A stretch of DNA of 64,000 bases. Origin: Mycobacterium intracellulare ATCC 13950 (GTDB lineage: Bacteria > Actinomycetota > Actinomycetes > Mycobacteriales > Mycobacteriaceae). The notes beneath the pieces are model-generated. The model made no database searches. It was not told where the DNA came from and saw only the letters and a program-made list of their open reading frames with translations. Made by a program: the position numbers and the translations under genes. The DNA lies in the NCBI RefSeq assembly GCF_000277125.1, contig NC_016946.1, positions 682,001 through 746,000 of the forward strand. Reading direction: 5' to 3'. Below, piece by piece: positions 1 through 8,693 of this stretch; position 1 is the first letter of the stretch; every line of letters begins with the position of its first letter.

Positions 1-299
1 AGGGCAGGGGGACTCTCGGTGCCGACGTGTTCTCGAACCGAGAGCAGATCGGCGACGAACTTTTCGACGTCGTATTGTCCGCTCGGGTCCCAGTCGCTGT
101 CGCCGTGGCCGCGGGTGTCGTACGCGATGACGGTGTAGCCATGGGCGTGGAGGCGACGAGCTGTGGTGGCCCAGGCGTGGCGGTTTTGGCCGCCGCCATG
201 GAGGAGCAACACCACGGGACCAGTCGTGGGGTGCCGGTAGCAATCCGCCACGAGAGTGATGCCGTCGCGCGTGTGGATGCGCTCCTGAGTAAGTGTCAT
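1..299 (-). CDS. alpha/beta hydrolase, N-terminal part (runs off window edge)
   Basis: The complement strand encodes about 99 residues from an ATG at 299 to the window edge. The fragment begins MTLTQERIHTRDGITL and contains the oxyanion-hole stretch LLLHGGGQNRHAW and the strand-turn AYDTRGHGDSDW, both typical of alpha/beta hydrolases. The nucleophile Ser, Asp and His lie outside the window, so activity and substrate cannot be judged. It follows the mmpL gene on the same strand after a 72-base gap and is probably its operon partner. The longer plus-strand frame across 27-491 is a shadow. Confidence 0.8.
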   Translation of the reverse strand, partial: MTLTQERIHTRDGITLVADCYRHPTTGPVVLLLHGGGQNRHAWATTARRLHAHGYTVIAYDTRGHGDSDWDPSGQYDVEKFVADLLSVREHVGTESPPA

Positions 300-371
300 G
301 TAATCCGCGCCCCTTTGGGCGCAAGGTCCACGCCCGTCACGCTGCGTTGTCCCTCAGGTGACATGTCATCG

Positions 372-3300
372 TCAGCGTGCTCTGGCGCGCGGGGCCAAGG
401 GCTTCCGTTGAGGCCACCAGCTGGCCTCACCGAGCAATGTGGCGATCGCGGGAACCGTGAGGGTGCGGACCACGAAGGTGTCCAGGAGTAGGCCGCAGCC
501 GATGATGAGTCCGGCTTGGAGCATGATCGCGACGGACCCGACCATAAGGCCGAACATGCTGGCCGCGAAGATGAGCCCGGCCGAGGTGATGACTGAGCCG
601 GTGTTCGCGACCGTGCGCAGCACGCCGACGCGAATGTTGTGAGCGGATTCCTCGCGTAGCCGCGAGATCAGCAGCATGTTGTAGTCGGCGCCCACCGCGA
701 CCAGGATGATGAACGCCAAAAGCGGAACGGGCCAAGCGATTTGCTTGCCCAGGCCGTATTGGAAGACCAGTGTGCCGATGCCCAGTGCGGCTGCGTAGTT
801 GAGTACGACCGTACCGAGCAGGTAGAGCGGGGCCACCACGGCACGTAGCAGAACGACGAGGGTCAACCCGACGATGACGAGTGTGGCGATGGCCAGTAGG
901 TGAAAGTCGGCCGACAGGAGGCGCTGGATATCGGAATTGACGGCGGGGAAGCCGGCCATCGATATCCGGGCGTGAGCCAGCGAGGTGTTGGGGCGTGCGG
1001 CATCGGCAACGTGCGTGATCTTCTGCGCGAGATCCATCGCTTCGCTGCTGTAGGGGTTGTAGCTAGATTCGATGGCGAAGCGCGCGGTCTTGCCGTCAGC
1101 GGATAGAAAGTGCTTTGCCACATCGGAGAACTGGCGATTCTCGAAGGCGTTAGCGGGAAGGTAGAAGCCGCTGGAGTTGTCCGAACCGGCGCTGGATCGC
1201 GCGGAATTCTGTAGCTGGGTGGCGATCTGACTCATGCCGGACAACATTTCGATGTTGCTGTCGGCGAGGGTGTGCACACCGGTGGCTAGGGCTTGTGCTC
1301 CCGACGCGAGCTGGCTGATGCCGTTTTGAAGGCGGCCGATGTTGCCGGCCATGTCGGCGGGATCGCCAAGCGCTCCGAAGGCCTTGTCCAGCGAAGTGAC
1401 TGTGCGCTGCAGGTCTGCCACGGTGCCGCCTGCATTATTGGCATCGGGCTGGTACAAATCGCCGAGGTCGGCGAGCTGGCTGAAAAAGCCGCCATCGCGC
1501 AAAGTCACCAAGATCCGTACCTGGTCGCGGATCTGGGCACACTCGGGGGTGGTGGCACACCAGGGGGAGGTGTTGAGCGCACCGACCAGCGGGTCGATGG
1601 TGGCGATCGCTTGTTGGGCTTGTTGAGCTTCTTGGCGTAGCCCGGGCCCGGTTCGAATAGCTTGGTCGACGGTCGGTGTGGTAGCCGAAAGCTGCTGCAG
1701 CAGCTGGCGAAAGCGCTGAAATTGTGGCCCGCTGGACTGGGCTTGGGTAAGGATCCCGGTCAGCGGAGTCAGCGCCGTGCGCAGGGTGGTGTCAAGTTGC
1801 GCCAGGCCGCCCGCGAGTTGGTCGGCGCCACCGGTGAGTTTGGTGAGATCGGTCTTGTGGGCGTCTCCTTTGGCGACGGCATCGGCCATCTTGGTGCCGA
1901 TCTGGCCGTTCTGCCAAGAAAGCTGTGCCTGGTCCAGTCGCGCCCCGGTAGGCCGGGTGACGCCGGAAACTTTGGTGACACCTGGCAATTGCGACACGCG
2001 AGACGCCATTTCGTCCAGGTCGGCCAGGCTTTTACCGGTGCGCATATCGGTCGGTGATTCGACGACCATGAACTGCGTGATAACGATATCTTTGCGAAAG
2101 TGCCTGTCCAGCAGATGATAACCCTCGTTGCTGGCGGTCGTTTCCGGCTGGCCTTGACGGTCGTCATAGCTCATGCGCATGGTCAGCGCCACAGCAGCTA
2201 GCCCTAACACGAGAGCCAGGCTGGCGGCCAGCAATGGGCCGGGCCGGCGGACTACGGCCACCGCGATCCAGTTCCAGTAGCGGCGTGTGCGGTCGGCTTT
2301 GGGCTCGCCGATGCCGCGTTTAGCGGCCAGCGCCAACACCGGTGGGAACAACGTCACGGTGGCCGCGACTCCGACGAAGACGGCTATCGCACACGCTGGG
2401 CCCAGCGCGCCAAAAACGCTCAGCTTTGCAAACACCATGGCCAAAAATGCAAACGCCACAGTCGCCGCGGAGGCCAGGATTACGCGCCCGATGGTGGCGG
2501 TCGCATTGATCACCGCGAGGTCGGGCGAGACCCCCTGGCGGCGTTGCTCGTGATACCGGCTGATCAAAAACACCGAATAATCGGTGCCGGCGCCCAACAG
2601 AATCGCCGTCATGAACGCGATGGTGAATTGCGACACCGGCATCCCCGCTTCGCCCAGCCCCGAGAGCACTCCGCGCCCTACCCCAAGACTGACGCCGATA
2701 ACCACCAGTGGCAGCAACGCGGTAAACAATGACCTATAGATGACCAGCAAAATCAGCGCAATCAGCCCCGCGGTCACCACAGAAATGACAATCAAATCCT
2801 GCTCAGCCGAATCAATTTGATCGCTGAACGTCGCGGGAGGGCCGGTTACGCGAACCGTCGTGGACGTACCGTTAAACGACTGGGCGGCGATAGCGCGCAC
2901 CACCTGGACGGATTCTGCCGCCTTCGGATCGCCGAGTGTGCCCGCCACCCCGACCGGCAGATACCATGCCTTGCCGTCCTGGCTCACCGCCTGACCGGCA
3001 GTAACCGGGTCGGCCAACAGATCCTGAACCAGTCGCACATGCTTGGAATCGGCACGCAACCGCGAAACCATCGCGTTGTAACGCTGACGCACCGGCGCAG
3101 TCAGGCCCGTCGGGTCCTCTACCGCGACGAAGACGGTTGTCTTGGATCCCTGCTCGCCGAATGCGATCCCCATCCGGTCCACGGTTTGCAGCGAGGGCGC
3201 ATCAGGAGGGATGAGATTCACCGACTGCTGCTTTACGACGATCTCCAATTGCGGGAACAGCACGGCTAAGACGCCGGCAGCCACCACCCACGCGGCGATG

Positions 3301-3449
3301 ACCAGAACCTTGTGCCGGATACTGAACCGCGCTAAGCGGGCAAGCCGGTCGCTGTAAACGCCCTCACCAGCGGTGACCTTGCGGAGTTGTTCCCGGACCG
3401 GCCGACTCAAGGTCGCCACGCCCGACGAAACCCACCCGGTATCTACCAT
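372..3449 (-). CDS. MmpL-family RND transporter (1025 aa)
   Basis: An inner-membrane RND exporter of the MmpL type, a family that moves lipids, siderophores or drugs using the proton gradient. A first membrane helix lies near residues 47-66. Two helix bundles follow, each with the Asp-Tyr pair of the proton relay: D290-Y291 in GAGTDYSVFLISRY and D922-Y923 in VGADYNMLLISRL. The region between residues of about 440 and 800 is Gln/Ala-rich and likely periplasmic. The protein ends soon after the last helix, so it lacks the long cytoplasmic tail of MmpL3. No mmpS partner is visible. A divergent TetR gene about 790 bases upstream is the likely regulator. The substrate is unknown. Confidence 0.93.
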   Translation of the reverse strand: MVDTGWVSSGVATLSRPVREQLRKVTAGEGVYSDRLARLARFSIRHKVLVIAAWVVAAGVLAVLFPQLEIVVKQQSVNLIPPDAPSLQTVDRMGIAFGEQGSKTTVFVAVEDPTGLTAPVRQRYNAMVSRLRADSKHVRLVQDLLADPVTAGQAVSQDGKAWYLPVGVAGTLGDPKAAESVQVVRAIAAQSFNGTSTTVRVTGPPATFSDQIDSAEQDLIVISVVTAGLIALILLVIYRSLFTALLPLVVIGVSLGVGRGVLSGLGEAGMPVSQFTIAFMTAILLGAGTDYSVFLISRYHEQRRQGVSPDLAVINATATIGRVILASAATVAFAFLAMVFAKLSVFGALGPACAIAVFVGVAATVTLFPPVLALAAKRGIGEPKADRTRRYWNWIAVAVVRRPGPLLAASLALVLGLAAVALTMRMSYDDRQGQPETTASNEGYHLLDRHFRKDIVITQFMVVESPTDMRTGKSLADLDEMASRVSQLPGVTKVSGVTRPTGARLDQAQLSWQNGQIGTKMADAVAKGDAHKTDLTKLTGGADQLAGGLAQLDTTLRTALTPLTGILTQAQSSGPQFQRFRQLLQQLSATTPTVDQAIRTGPGLRQEAQQAQQAIATIDPLVGALNTSPWCATTPECAQIRDQVRILVTLRDGGFFSQLADLGDLYQPDANNAGGTVADLQRTVTSLDKAFGALGDPADMAGNIGRLQNGISQLASGAQALATGVHTLADSNIEMLSGMSQIATQLQNSARSSAGSDNSSGFYLPANAFENRQFSDVAKHFLSADGKTARFAIESSYNPYSSEAMDLAQKITHVADAARPNTSLAHARISMAGFPAVNSDIQRLLSADFHLLAIATLVIVGLTLVVLLRAVVAPLYLLGTVVLNYAAALGIGTLVFQYGLGKQIAWPVPLLAFIILVAVGADYNMLLISRLREESAHNIRVGVLRTVANTGSVITSAGLIFAASMFGLMVGSVAIMLQAGLIIGCGLLLDTFVVRTLTVPAIATLLGEASWWPQRKPLAPRARAR

Positions 3450-3516
3450 CCCCCGTCTCCGCTACGTTGAAAGAAACTAACGGTATCGCAACAGTACTAC
3501 CGGTACCCTTTCATGG

Positions 3517-3539
3517 TGTCGGTGAAACTGCTACCGACA
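3517..3539. promoter_or_regulatory. inverted repeat upstream of mmpL
   Basis: TGTCGGT and ACCGACA form perfect 7-base arms around a 9-base spacer, 68 bases upstream of the mmpL start. The sequence differs from the AGTATCG repeats near the TetR gene, so a second regulator would be needed. Function is inferred from position only. Confidence 0.35.
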
Positions 3540-4140
3540 GGCGTGCCCATTCCACTGCGGCGGCACCGATCGGCCCTGGCGCTCGACCTCGATGTCCTGT
3601 CGCCGGTTCCGTACCTCGGATACGTCAGTACGTAATCCATTGGTATGCAGATCATTTGACGTTGGGCATGGGTCATCGCTGGCTGCTGACAAGCTCACGA
3701 ACGCCGTAGGCGAAATGCCAGCCGGGAACTCAGCCTGATCGGCTCATCGCGAACATGATCGTGCATTTCCCGACTCATCAGATCGTCGTCCAGGTACGAG
3801 CAAGTGCGAGGGGGATAGTGACGTGGACGAACGCGGCCCTGGTCGACCGGGCGTCCTTGGTGTGTGCGCTTGGCAATACCGCGACTGGCCAGCCGGATAT
3901 CCCGAACCGCACGCCTCCAGAGGTGGGTTTTCGTCAGCGAAATCGGCACATTCATCAGGATTTGACGTCTTTCGTCCGTGAGGTCGCCGCGCCGAGGCAG
4001 AAGCTGGATCCTTCGATAGCCACGCGGCCGGCCGACTGGGGGCAGCACCGTCGACTCCCCCGGGTCCCGAACCGCTCGACCGGTTGCCTGATCACCAATC
4101 CTCCTTCGGTGCTTGGCCTACACCGCCAAAGTGTACTCAT

Positions 4141-4167
4141 AGTATCGCTACGATACTACTAGTATCG
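4141..4167. promoter_or_regulatory. two overlapping palindromes, probable TetR operator
   Basis: Three alternating 7-base half-sites are present: AGTATCG (4141-4147), CGATACT (4151-4157) and AGTATCG (4161-4167), each separated by 3 bases. Neighbouring pairs form perfect palindromes that share the middle half-site. The array lies 73 bases upstream of the TetR start codon. Such an arrangement suits two TetR dimers binding next to each other and autoregulation. Confidence 0.7.
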
Positions 4168-4239
4168 TTCGACGGATTGAATGGCTTCCCCGGTGCAATT
4201 CGCTGCGGGCCAGGTTCGTGGGGGGTTTACGGTGACTAC

Positions 4240-4935
4240 GTGGAGCGTGACGCCGAAACCTCGGTAGATGAAGACGACGACGTCGACCCACGCCGCCTTC
4301 GGTCACGGACCCGATTGCTGGATGCGGCGACTAAACTCCTCAATGCCGGTGGCATCGAAGCCGTCACCATCGACGCGGTCACCAAAGCCTCCAAGGTCGC
4401 ACGCACCACGCTGTATCGGCACTTCACCAGCTCCACCCAACTGCTGGCCGCCACATTTGAACGGCTGCTACCGCAGGTCACCCCACCACCTGCTACGGGA
4501 TCATTACGCGACCAACTGATCGAGCTGTTGAGCCGACAGGCGACCCTCTTTCAAGAAGCGCCGCTGCACGTCACCACGCTGGCCTGGGTCGCGCTCGGGC
4601 CAACACCGGACGGCACAGAGGAAACCTACGATCGCAACGCGCTCCGAACACGGATCATCGACCACTACCGCCAACCGTTCAACAGCCTCCTAGAAGGCCC
4701 TGAAGCCCGAGCCGGCCTCGACGACTTCGATCTAGAACTGATCCTGTGCCAACTCGTCGGCCCGGTGGCGTTCGCTCGACTCACCGGGCTGCGCGCAGTC
4801 GATCGCCGAGATTGTGAACGTATAGTCGACGATTTCCTCACCGCGCACCGCCGCCCGGCAGACACACCCCCTTCGCGGCCCTCGGCCCGGAAATCCTCGT
4901 CCGGCATAAGCCATTCCGATCAAGGCGGCAACTAG
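4240..4935 (+). CDS. TetR/AcrR-family regulator
   Basis: About 231 residues from the GTG at 4240, which follows a G-rich ribosome site. The frame stays open further upstream without a better start. The N-terminus is acidic, then comes the TetR DNA-binding domain: RLLDAATKLLNAGGIEAVTI with the recognition segment SKVARTTLYRHF. The C-terminal ligand domain is variable, as usual. It is divergent from mmpL with an operator-like array just upstream, so it probably represses itself and perhaps the mmpL operon. It may belong to the integrated element that ends at 7558. Confidence 0.88.
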   Translation: MERDAETSVDEDDDVDPRRLRSRTRLLDAATKLLNAGGIEAVTIDAVTKASKVARTTLYRHFTSSTQLLAATFERLLPQVTPPPATGSLRDQLIELLSRQATLFQEAPLHVTTLAWVALGPTPDGTEETYDRNALRTRIIDHYRQPFNSLLEGPEARAGLDDFDLELILCQLVGPVAFARLTGLRAVDRRDCERIVDDFLTAHRRPADTPPSRPSARKSSSGISHSDQGGN

Positions 4936-5368
4936 CTCGGCAGACGGTCGACGATGCATAGCCCGGATCGGGCTCGCGCACACTGCGCAACTAAAAAGTG
5001 TCAACGGCAAGCGAAAACTGATCAGCTTGCCGCGCAGTGGTCAGTATTCAGTTGCCGCCGACAAAAAGTCGATTCCCAGTCGGTATGCGGGCCCGCAGGG
5101 CACGAAACGCTATCCGCGCCAGCGACGCATCGAGACAGAAGTGAACGACCCGATCGAAGTGCGGCGTGACGGTAGGTGTTCACCCCGATGTCAACCACAG
5201 GACCGGGAACACGCGTTCGCCACGATCGGACAAGCCGGAAGGCAGCAGCACCGAATCACCGGGATACATCATGCTGTCATGCACATCGCATCACACCGGC
5301 GTTGGGGGACATCCACCCTCAGCGACCCACGTGTCTTTCGTGGCCAGCTTAAGAGCAGACTCATTGCC
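4936..5368. other. 433-base gap without a supported gene
   Basis: No convincing gene is seen between the TetR stop and the small gene at 5369. The region carries the nested inverted repeat at 4981-5039. The frames of up to 127 codons here are Arg/Gln-rich and lack recognisable motifs, as expected for non-coding high-GC DNA. Confidence 0.5.
4981..5039. repeat. nested inverted repeat
   Basis: Outer arms CACTGCGC (4981-4988) and GCGCAGTG (5032-5039) enclose inner arms GGCAAGC (5006-5012) and GCTTGCC (5025-5031). The loop contains AAAACTGATCA. It could be a terminator for the TetR gene, a remnant end of an insertion element, or a replication-related structure of the element carrying the Rep gene. 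No T-run follows it. Confidence 0.45.
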
Positions 5369-5740
5369 TCAGTCAGCATCAGTAACACGTTCGGCGCCAG
5401 CGGCTTTTAGCAGCTGGTCGCGCGCTTCATGAAGCCTATCGAGGGCGCTCTTCAAGTCGAGAGCGGCGTCGGCCAATTCAGAGCGGGCCGCCGGGTCGCC
5501 GTGTGAAGCAAGGCTCGCGGTCGCCGACGTGAGCGCCCTAACGTGGCGCATGACATCAATGGTGTAGCGAGCGGTCCGCATCGCGGTGGCACCCTCGGTT
5601 CGCTGGAGATGATCTCTCATGAGACCTAGCCAATCATCGATCGTGTATCGATCGAAGTTGTACATCGCGTTGAGCACCCAGCGTTGCCAGGCCGGTGGGC
5701 GTTGTGATGACGTCCGGAGCAGGACCGGAGGAGTAACCAT
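5369..5740 (-). CDS. hypothetical protein next to Rep
   Basis: A 123-residue protein of unknown function. The C-terminal half is helical and polar, with Ala/Leu/Arg heptad-like spacing (ASLASHGDPAARSELADAAL), consistent with a small all-helical or coiled-coil protein. No catalytic motif is visible. It lies 107 bases downstream of the Rep gene on the same strand and may share its transcript. The ATG at 5740 has no clear ribosome site; an internal ATG at residue 26 (MYNFDRYTIDDW) is an alternative. Proximity suggests an accessory role in the same element, but this is inference only. Confidence 0.55.
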   Translation of the reverse strand: MVTPPVLLRTSSQRPPAWQRWVLNAMYNFDRYTIDDWLGLMRDHLQRTEGATAMRTARYTIDVMRHVRALTSATASLASHGDPAARSELADAALDLKSALDRLHEARDQLLKAAGAERVTDAD

Positions 5741-5847
5741 GATCGAAATTTTAGGGCGCGAAACCGGCGTTTTCGACGGTCAGAATAAAGAATGTATGAC
5801 GTGACGAACCCGAGTGCGCATTGTGGCAATGGATGAGTTCGGCTGCT

Positions 5848-7317
5848 TTATCTAGGTGACGCCCCCGACACTGCGGCAGCTAGGTTGGACGCAAAAGCCG
5901 GACCGTCATTCACTAGTGCGTATCCGCCCGCGAGGCCTCCTTGGCTGCAGAAGGCTCGTCGTCGGCGCACCCTCCGGAAGGTCACGACGCCCGTGTACTG
6001 ACCAACGCGGGGGACCAGGCGAGTGGCCGTGCGCGGCACGACGGCGGTGGGGAAGCTGCTGCCGGGATTGCCGTATATCGCTTGGCTACGTGACCAGCGT
6101 CGCACGATCCGGCGCGCAGCCAGGTATGCGTCCTGAGCTACCTCTACAACCGCAATGGCCTTCTTGAGTCCGCAGACACCCCAGAATCGGCCGGGTCCGC
6201 GCCCAGGTTGCTGCCACAAATTGGGCACGATATGCTGATATTCCTTGTCGCCGTTGATGTTTGGCGATGAGTGTTTGGTGAAGTAGATAGCCAGGCGTTT
6301 CGGGTCACACGCACGTAATCCGTTGCGAACATCGATGGCCGTGCCAGCGAGCAAATGGCGCTCGCGCTGCTCGGGATCCGGATGGCCGACGATCTCCGCC
6401 CATTCGCGCGAGAGCCAGTCGCGGAATTTGACGCCGGATCGGCCTACCGCATGCGGCGGAGCCATCCAGAGGTGAATGTGCGGAGCGCCGCGGCGTTGAA
6501 ATTCCAGCTTCCAGATGTAGCGGGCCGGTTCACCCCATTCCCGTTGAAAACGTTTGCGCCACAGCATCATATGCCGCTTTACGCTAGCCCCATCAGGTGC
6601 TACAGATTCCCAGTCGCCGGGGTAGGTCAAGGTGACCATTGCAGGGACACGGTCGCACTCCACCAGTGGCGTGTAGTCGAGCTCGGCGAAGGTGCGACAC
6701 ATTGCCGCGCGCGACTTGCGAGACCATTCGGTGATCGCACGGGCTGCCGAGTCGGGAATGTTGCGACCGGCCTCAATGCGATCAACCTCTGCCGTCACAT
6801 CGAGGCGGTGTCGTTTGACTGCACGCTCAGATGCCTTTTCCGGACGCACCGGGTTGGTCCAGCCGAGTCGGACTACACCGGGGCCGATCGTGATCCGAAA
6901 TCGGCCGGACTCAGGTTCTACGCCCAGCCGGCCCCGCCCTCGCGCCCACGGCCCCGCCGGTTCAAAGAGTGCTGCCGCCGAGGCCACCAGCTCGGGCCTT
7001 GGGAACCGCAGTCCGAGGGCATCTGCCGCCGATAACTGCGCATCAACACCGCCCTCGGCGGCATCGCGGACACTTTTGGCACATATAACAAGCCCGTTGG
7101 TCCCAGCCGGAACACGGCCTACGCCGCTCCCGCCGTCCGACCGACCGCTACCGCTCTCGCGCCCTGCGGCCCTGGCGGCCTCGGGCACTCGCGGCCTCCC
7201 GGCGTCCGCGGCTCCGTCCGTGTTCCGGCTGGCCGTTCGGCTTGTGTCCGGCCGAAGAGTGGGTCGCTCCGCGGTCGTGCTCGTTGGACGGGCGGTCGAC
7301 CTCGTGATGCTGGGCAT
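5848..7317 (-). CDS. HUH-type rolling-circle replication initiator (ORF2/G2P-like)
   Basis: A 489-residue protein with the ordered motifs of HUH nicking enzymes: motif 1 VTLTYPGDW (228-236), the metal-binding motif RGAPHIHLW with His280 and His282, and the nicking-tyrosine motif AIYFTKH with Tyr345 and Lys348. Such proteins nick one strand at an origin and start rolling-circle replication of plasmids, phages or integrated elements. The first 75 or so residues are Ser/Arg/Thr-rich and may be wrongly included, because the ribosome site is weak. No integrase is in view. It sits between the displaced tRNA-Phe fragment and a small unknown gene, which supports a mobile origin. Confidence 0.8.
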   Translation of the reverse strand: MPSITRSTARPTSTTAERPTLRPDTSRTASRNTDGAADAGRPRVPEAARAAGRESGSGRSDGGSGVGRVPAGTNGLVICAKSVRDAAEGGVDAQLSAADALGLRFPRPELVASAAALFEPAGPWARGRGRLGVEPESGRFRITIGPGVVRLGWTNPVRPEKASERAVKRHRLDVTAEVDRIEAGRNIPDSAARAITEWSRKSRAAMCRTFAELDYTPLVECDRVPAMVTLTYPGDWESVAPDGASVKRHMMLWRKRFQREWGEPARYIWKLEFQRRGAPHIHLWMAPPHAVGRSGVKFRDWLSREWAEIVGHPDPEQRERHLLAGTAIDVRNGLRACDPKRLAIYFTKHSSPNINGDKEYQHIVPNLWQQPGRGPGRFWGVCGLKKAIAVVEVAQDAYLAARRIVRRWSRSQAIYGNPGSSFPTAVVPRTATRLVPRVGQYTGVVTFRRVRRRRAFCSQGGLAGGYALVNDGPAFASNLAAAVSGASPR

Positions 7318-7413
7318 CGCGCATCTGCTCCCCGGGAGCCCTCGGCGCGCATCACTGAGTGAAGGGCGATGAAGGGGTCCCTGTCGGGAGTGCTGTCACC
7401 GTGTCCGGTTTGT

Positions 7414-7428
7414 GTCCGATCGTCGGAC
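7414..7428. promoter_or_regulatory. palindrome upstream of the Rep gene
   Basis: GTCCGA and TCGGAC arms flank TCG, about 100 bases upstream of the Rep start, in a stretch where GTGTCCG also recurs. It could be an operator or a nick-origin element. The function is unknown. Confidence 0.3.
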
Positions 7429-7507
7429 GGGCAGCCTGCGTCAGACGCGCTCAGCGCGCCGCATTTGACGCATGAACGACGTTAAACCGCAGGCCAGTGG
7501 CCATTCC

Positions 7508-7558
7508 GTCCGCCTGAAAAGCGGAAGGTCGGCGGTTCGATCCCGCCCCTGGCCACCA
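7508..7558 (+). other. attachment site: 3' fragment of tRNA-Phe(GAA)
   Basis: These 51 bases correspond to the anticodon arm (TCCGC, loop CTGAAAA with anticodon GAA, GCGGA), variable loop, T arm (GGCGG, TTCGATC, CCGCC), 3' acceptor strand CCTGGCC and ACCA of tRNA-Phe. The 5' acceptor strand and D arm are absent: the preceding bases do not fold into them. A displaced tRNA 3' end is the classical scar of site-specific integration. Its orientation places the element to the left (window start side) and normal chromosome to the right. The intact tRNA gene should lie beyond the left window edge. Confidence 0.85.
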
Positions 7559-7693
7559 CGATGGTGATCACCAATCGATCGTTTGACCCGTCGGCTGCAT
7601 GGACGGTCGCCAAGTGCCAGCAGGCCCCGTGGGCGCTGCTGGCGGGCGGTCGACGACCACGGCGGGCTGGGCCGCCATTGATGGGCGAAGCCC

Positions 7694-8533
7694 TTACTTG
7701 AGCATGCTCCCGGCATCGACGGTGACCGGAAGACCTGTGATGTAACGCGATTCGTCGGAAGCCAGGAACAGCACCGCGTTGCTGATGTCCACCGGCTCGA
7801 CCCAGCCGACCGGCAGCACGTGCATGAACTGCGCGGCCACCTTGAGGTCATCCGGGCCGGGATTCTTCAGGTCGGGCCGGAACAGCTTCATCGTCCCCTC
7901 GTTCATGAACATGGGCGTGTTCACGTTGGTGGGGTGCACCGAGTTCACCCGAATGAAGTGCTCGCCGAGTTCGACGGCGAAGGTGCGCATCAGGCCGACT
8001 ACGCCGTGCTTGGCGGCGATGTAGTGACCGGTGTGCGGGTAGGCCTTGAGGCCGCCGACCGAGCTGGTCAGAATGATCGAGCCGCCCTGGCCCTGGGAAA
8101 TCAGGTGCGGCACACCGGCTTTGACGGTTTTCCAGACGCCGGAAAGGTTGACGTCGATCATGTCGCGCCAGTCATCTTCGCTGGTTTTGTCCAAAGTCTG
8201 GCCGCCGTTGCCGATTCCGGCGTTGGCGCAGATGATGTCCAACCGGCCCAGCTGCTCGACGCCGCTGTCCACCGCCGCTTTCAGCGCGTCGTAATCGCGA
8301 ACGTCGACCTCGGCGGTCACGATGCGGCGGTTCAGGCCCTTGATGAGGTCGGCCGTCTCGGCCAGGTCATCGGGCGTCGACGGCGGGATCTCGCTGCTGC
8401 TACTGATCGGCGTGCAGATGTCGACCGCGATGATGTCGGCACCTTCCTGCGCCAGGCGCACCGCGTGGCTGCGGCCCTGGCCGCGAGCCGCCCCGGTGAT
8501 GAACGCGACCTTGCCCTCAACTCTTCCACCCAT
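7694..8533 (-). CDS. mycofactocin-type SDR oxidoreductase
   Basis: A 279-residue classical short-chain dehydrogenase. The cofactor motif TGAARGQG lies at residues 13-20, NAG at 104-106 and the catalytic Ser158, Tyr171 and Lys175 are present. The extended segment after strand 2 (ICTPISSSSEIPPSTPDDL) and the start GGRVEGKVAFITG are hallmarks of the SDRs that keep NAD tightly bound and depend on mycofactocin. It likely oxidises an alcohol or ketone made by the neighbouring P450. The gene lies 160 bases downstream of the TetR gene, with its own promoter and a copy of the shared operator. Confidence 0.9.
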   Translation of the reverse strand: MGGRVEGKVAFITGAARGQGRSHAVRLAQEGADIIAVDICTPISSSSEIPPSTPDDLAETADLIKGLNRRIVTAEVDVRDYDALKAAVDSGVEQLGRLDIICANAGIGNGGQTLDKTSEDDWRDMIDVNLSGVWKTVKAGVPHLISQGQGGSIILTSSVGGLKAYPHTGHYIAAKHGVVGLMRTFAVELGEHFIRVNSVHPTNVNTPMFMNEGTMKLFRPDLKNPGPDDLKVAAQFMHVLPVGWVEPVDISNAVLFLASDESRYITGLPVTVDAGSMLK

Positions 8534-8570
8534 GACTGCACCTCACCTAGACGTGGCCCGACAATTCTTT

Positions 8571-8582
8571 GTCGATCGATCA
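8571..8582. promoter_or_regulatory. operator copy upstream of the SDR
   Basis: GTCGATCGATCA with the palindromic core GATCGATC, preceded by ACAATT. It lies 38 bases upstream of the SDR start. The same ACAATT plus GTCGATCGATCA arrangement occurs at 9373-9384, in the TetR/ferredoxin divergent promoter, so the local TetR probably controls both. Confidence 0.75.
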
Positions 8583-8693
8583 GGAAGGTTGGCATCATTC
8601 GTGCGCAGTGTCAACAGACGTGTGCCCGACCGCCCGCTCGGTGGCCGGGATGCGGAAACGGTCCTGTCGCCGCTGCGGTGGCGCCGGCCGGTG

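Larger units (their letters stand above)
3450..4239. other. 790-base divergent intergenic region, no convincing gene
   Basis: This gap separates mmpL (leftward) from the TetR gene (rightward). Open frames of 80-135 codons occur on both strands but overlap each other and show no recognisable domain or good ribosome site. It may hold a decayed gene. Two inverted repeats in it are listed separately, at 3517-3539 and 4141-4167. Confidence 0.5.

Noticed and set aside
27..491. A 154-codon plus-strand frame
   Set aside because: It overlaps the real minus-strand hydrolase start and the mmpL stop region, has no domain, and reads as a shadow.
3695..4162. Small genes in the mmpL-TetR gap
   Set aside because: Frames of 117 and 135 codons overlap on opposite strands, contain no recognisable motif and lack good ribosome sites.
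4999..5060. End of an IS21-type insertion element
   Set aside because: The AAAACTGATCA sequence is suggestive, but no istA or istB remnant is present and the other end is not visible. It is recorded only as an inverted repeat.
7491..7558. A functional tRNA-Phe gene
   Set aside because: Although GGCCAG occurs at 7492-7497, only about 10 bases separate it from the anticodon stem, leaving no room for a D arm. Only the 3' part is tRNA-like.
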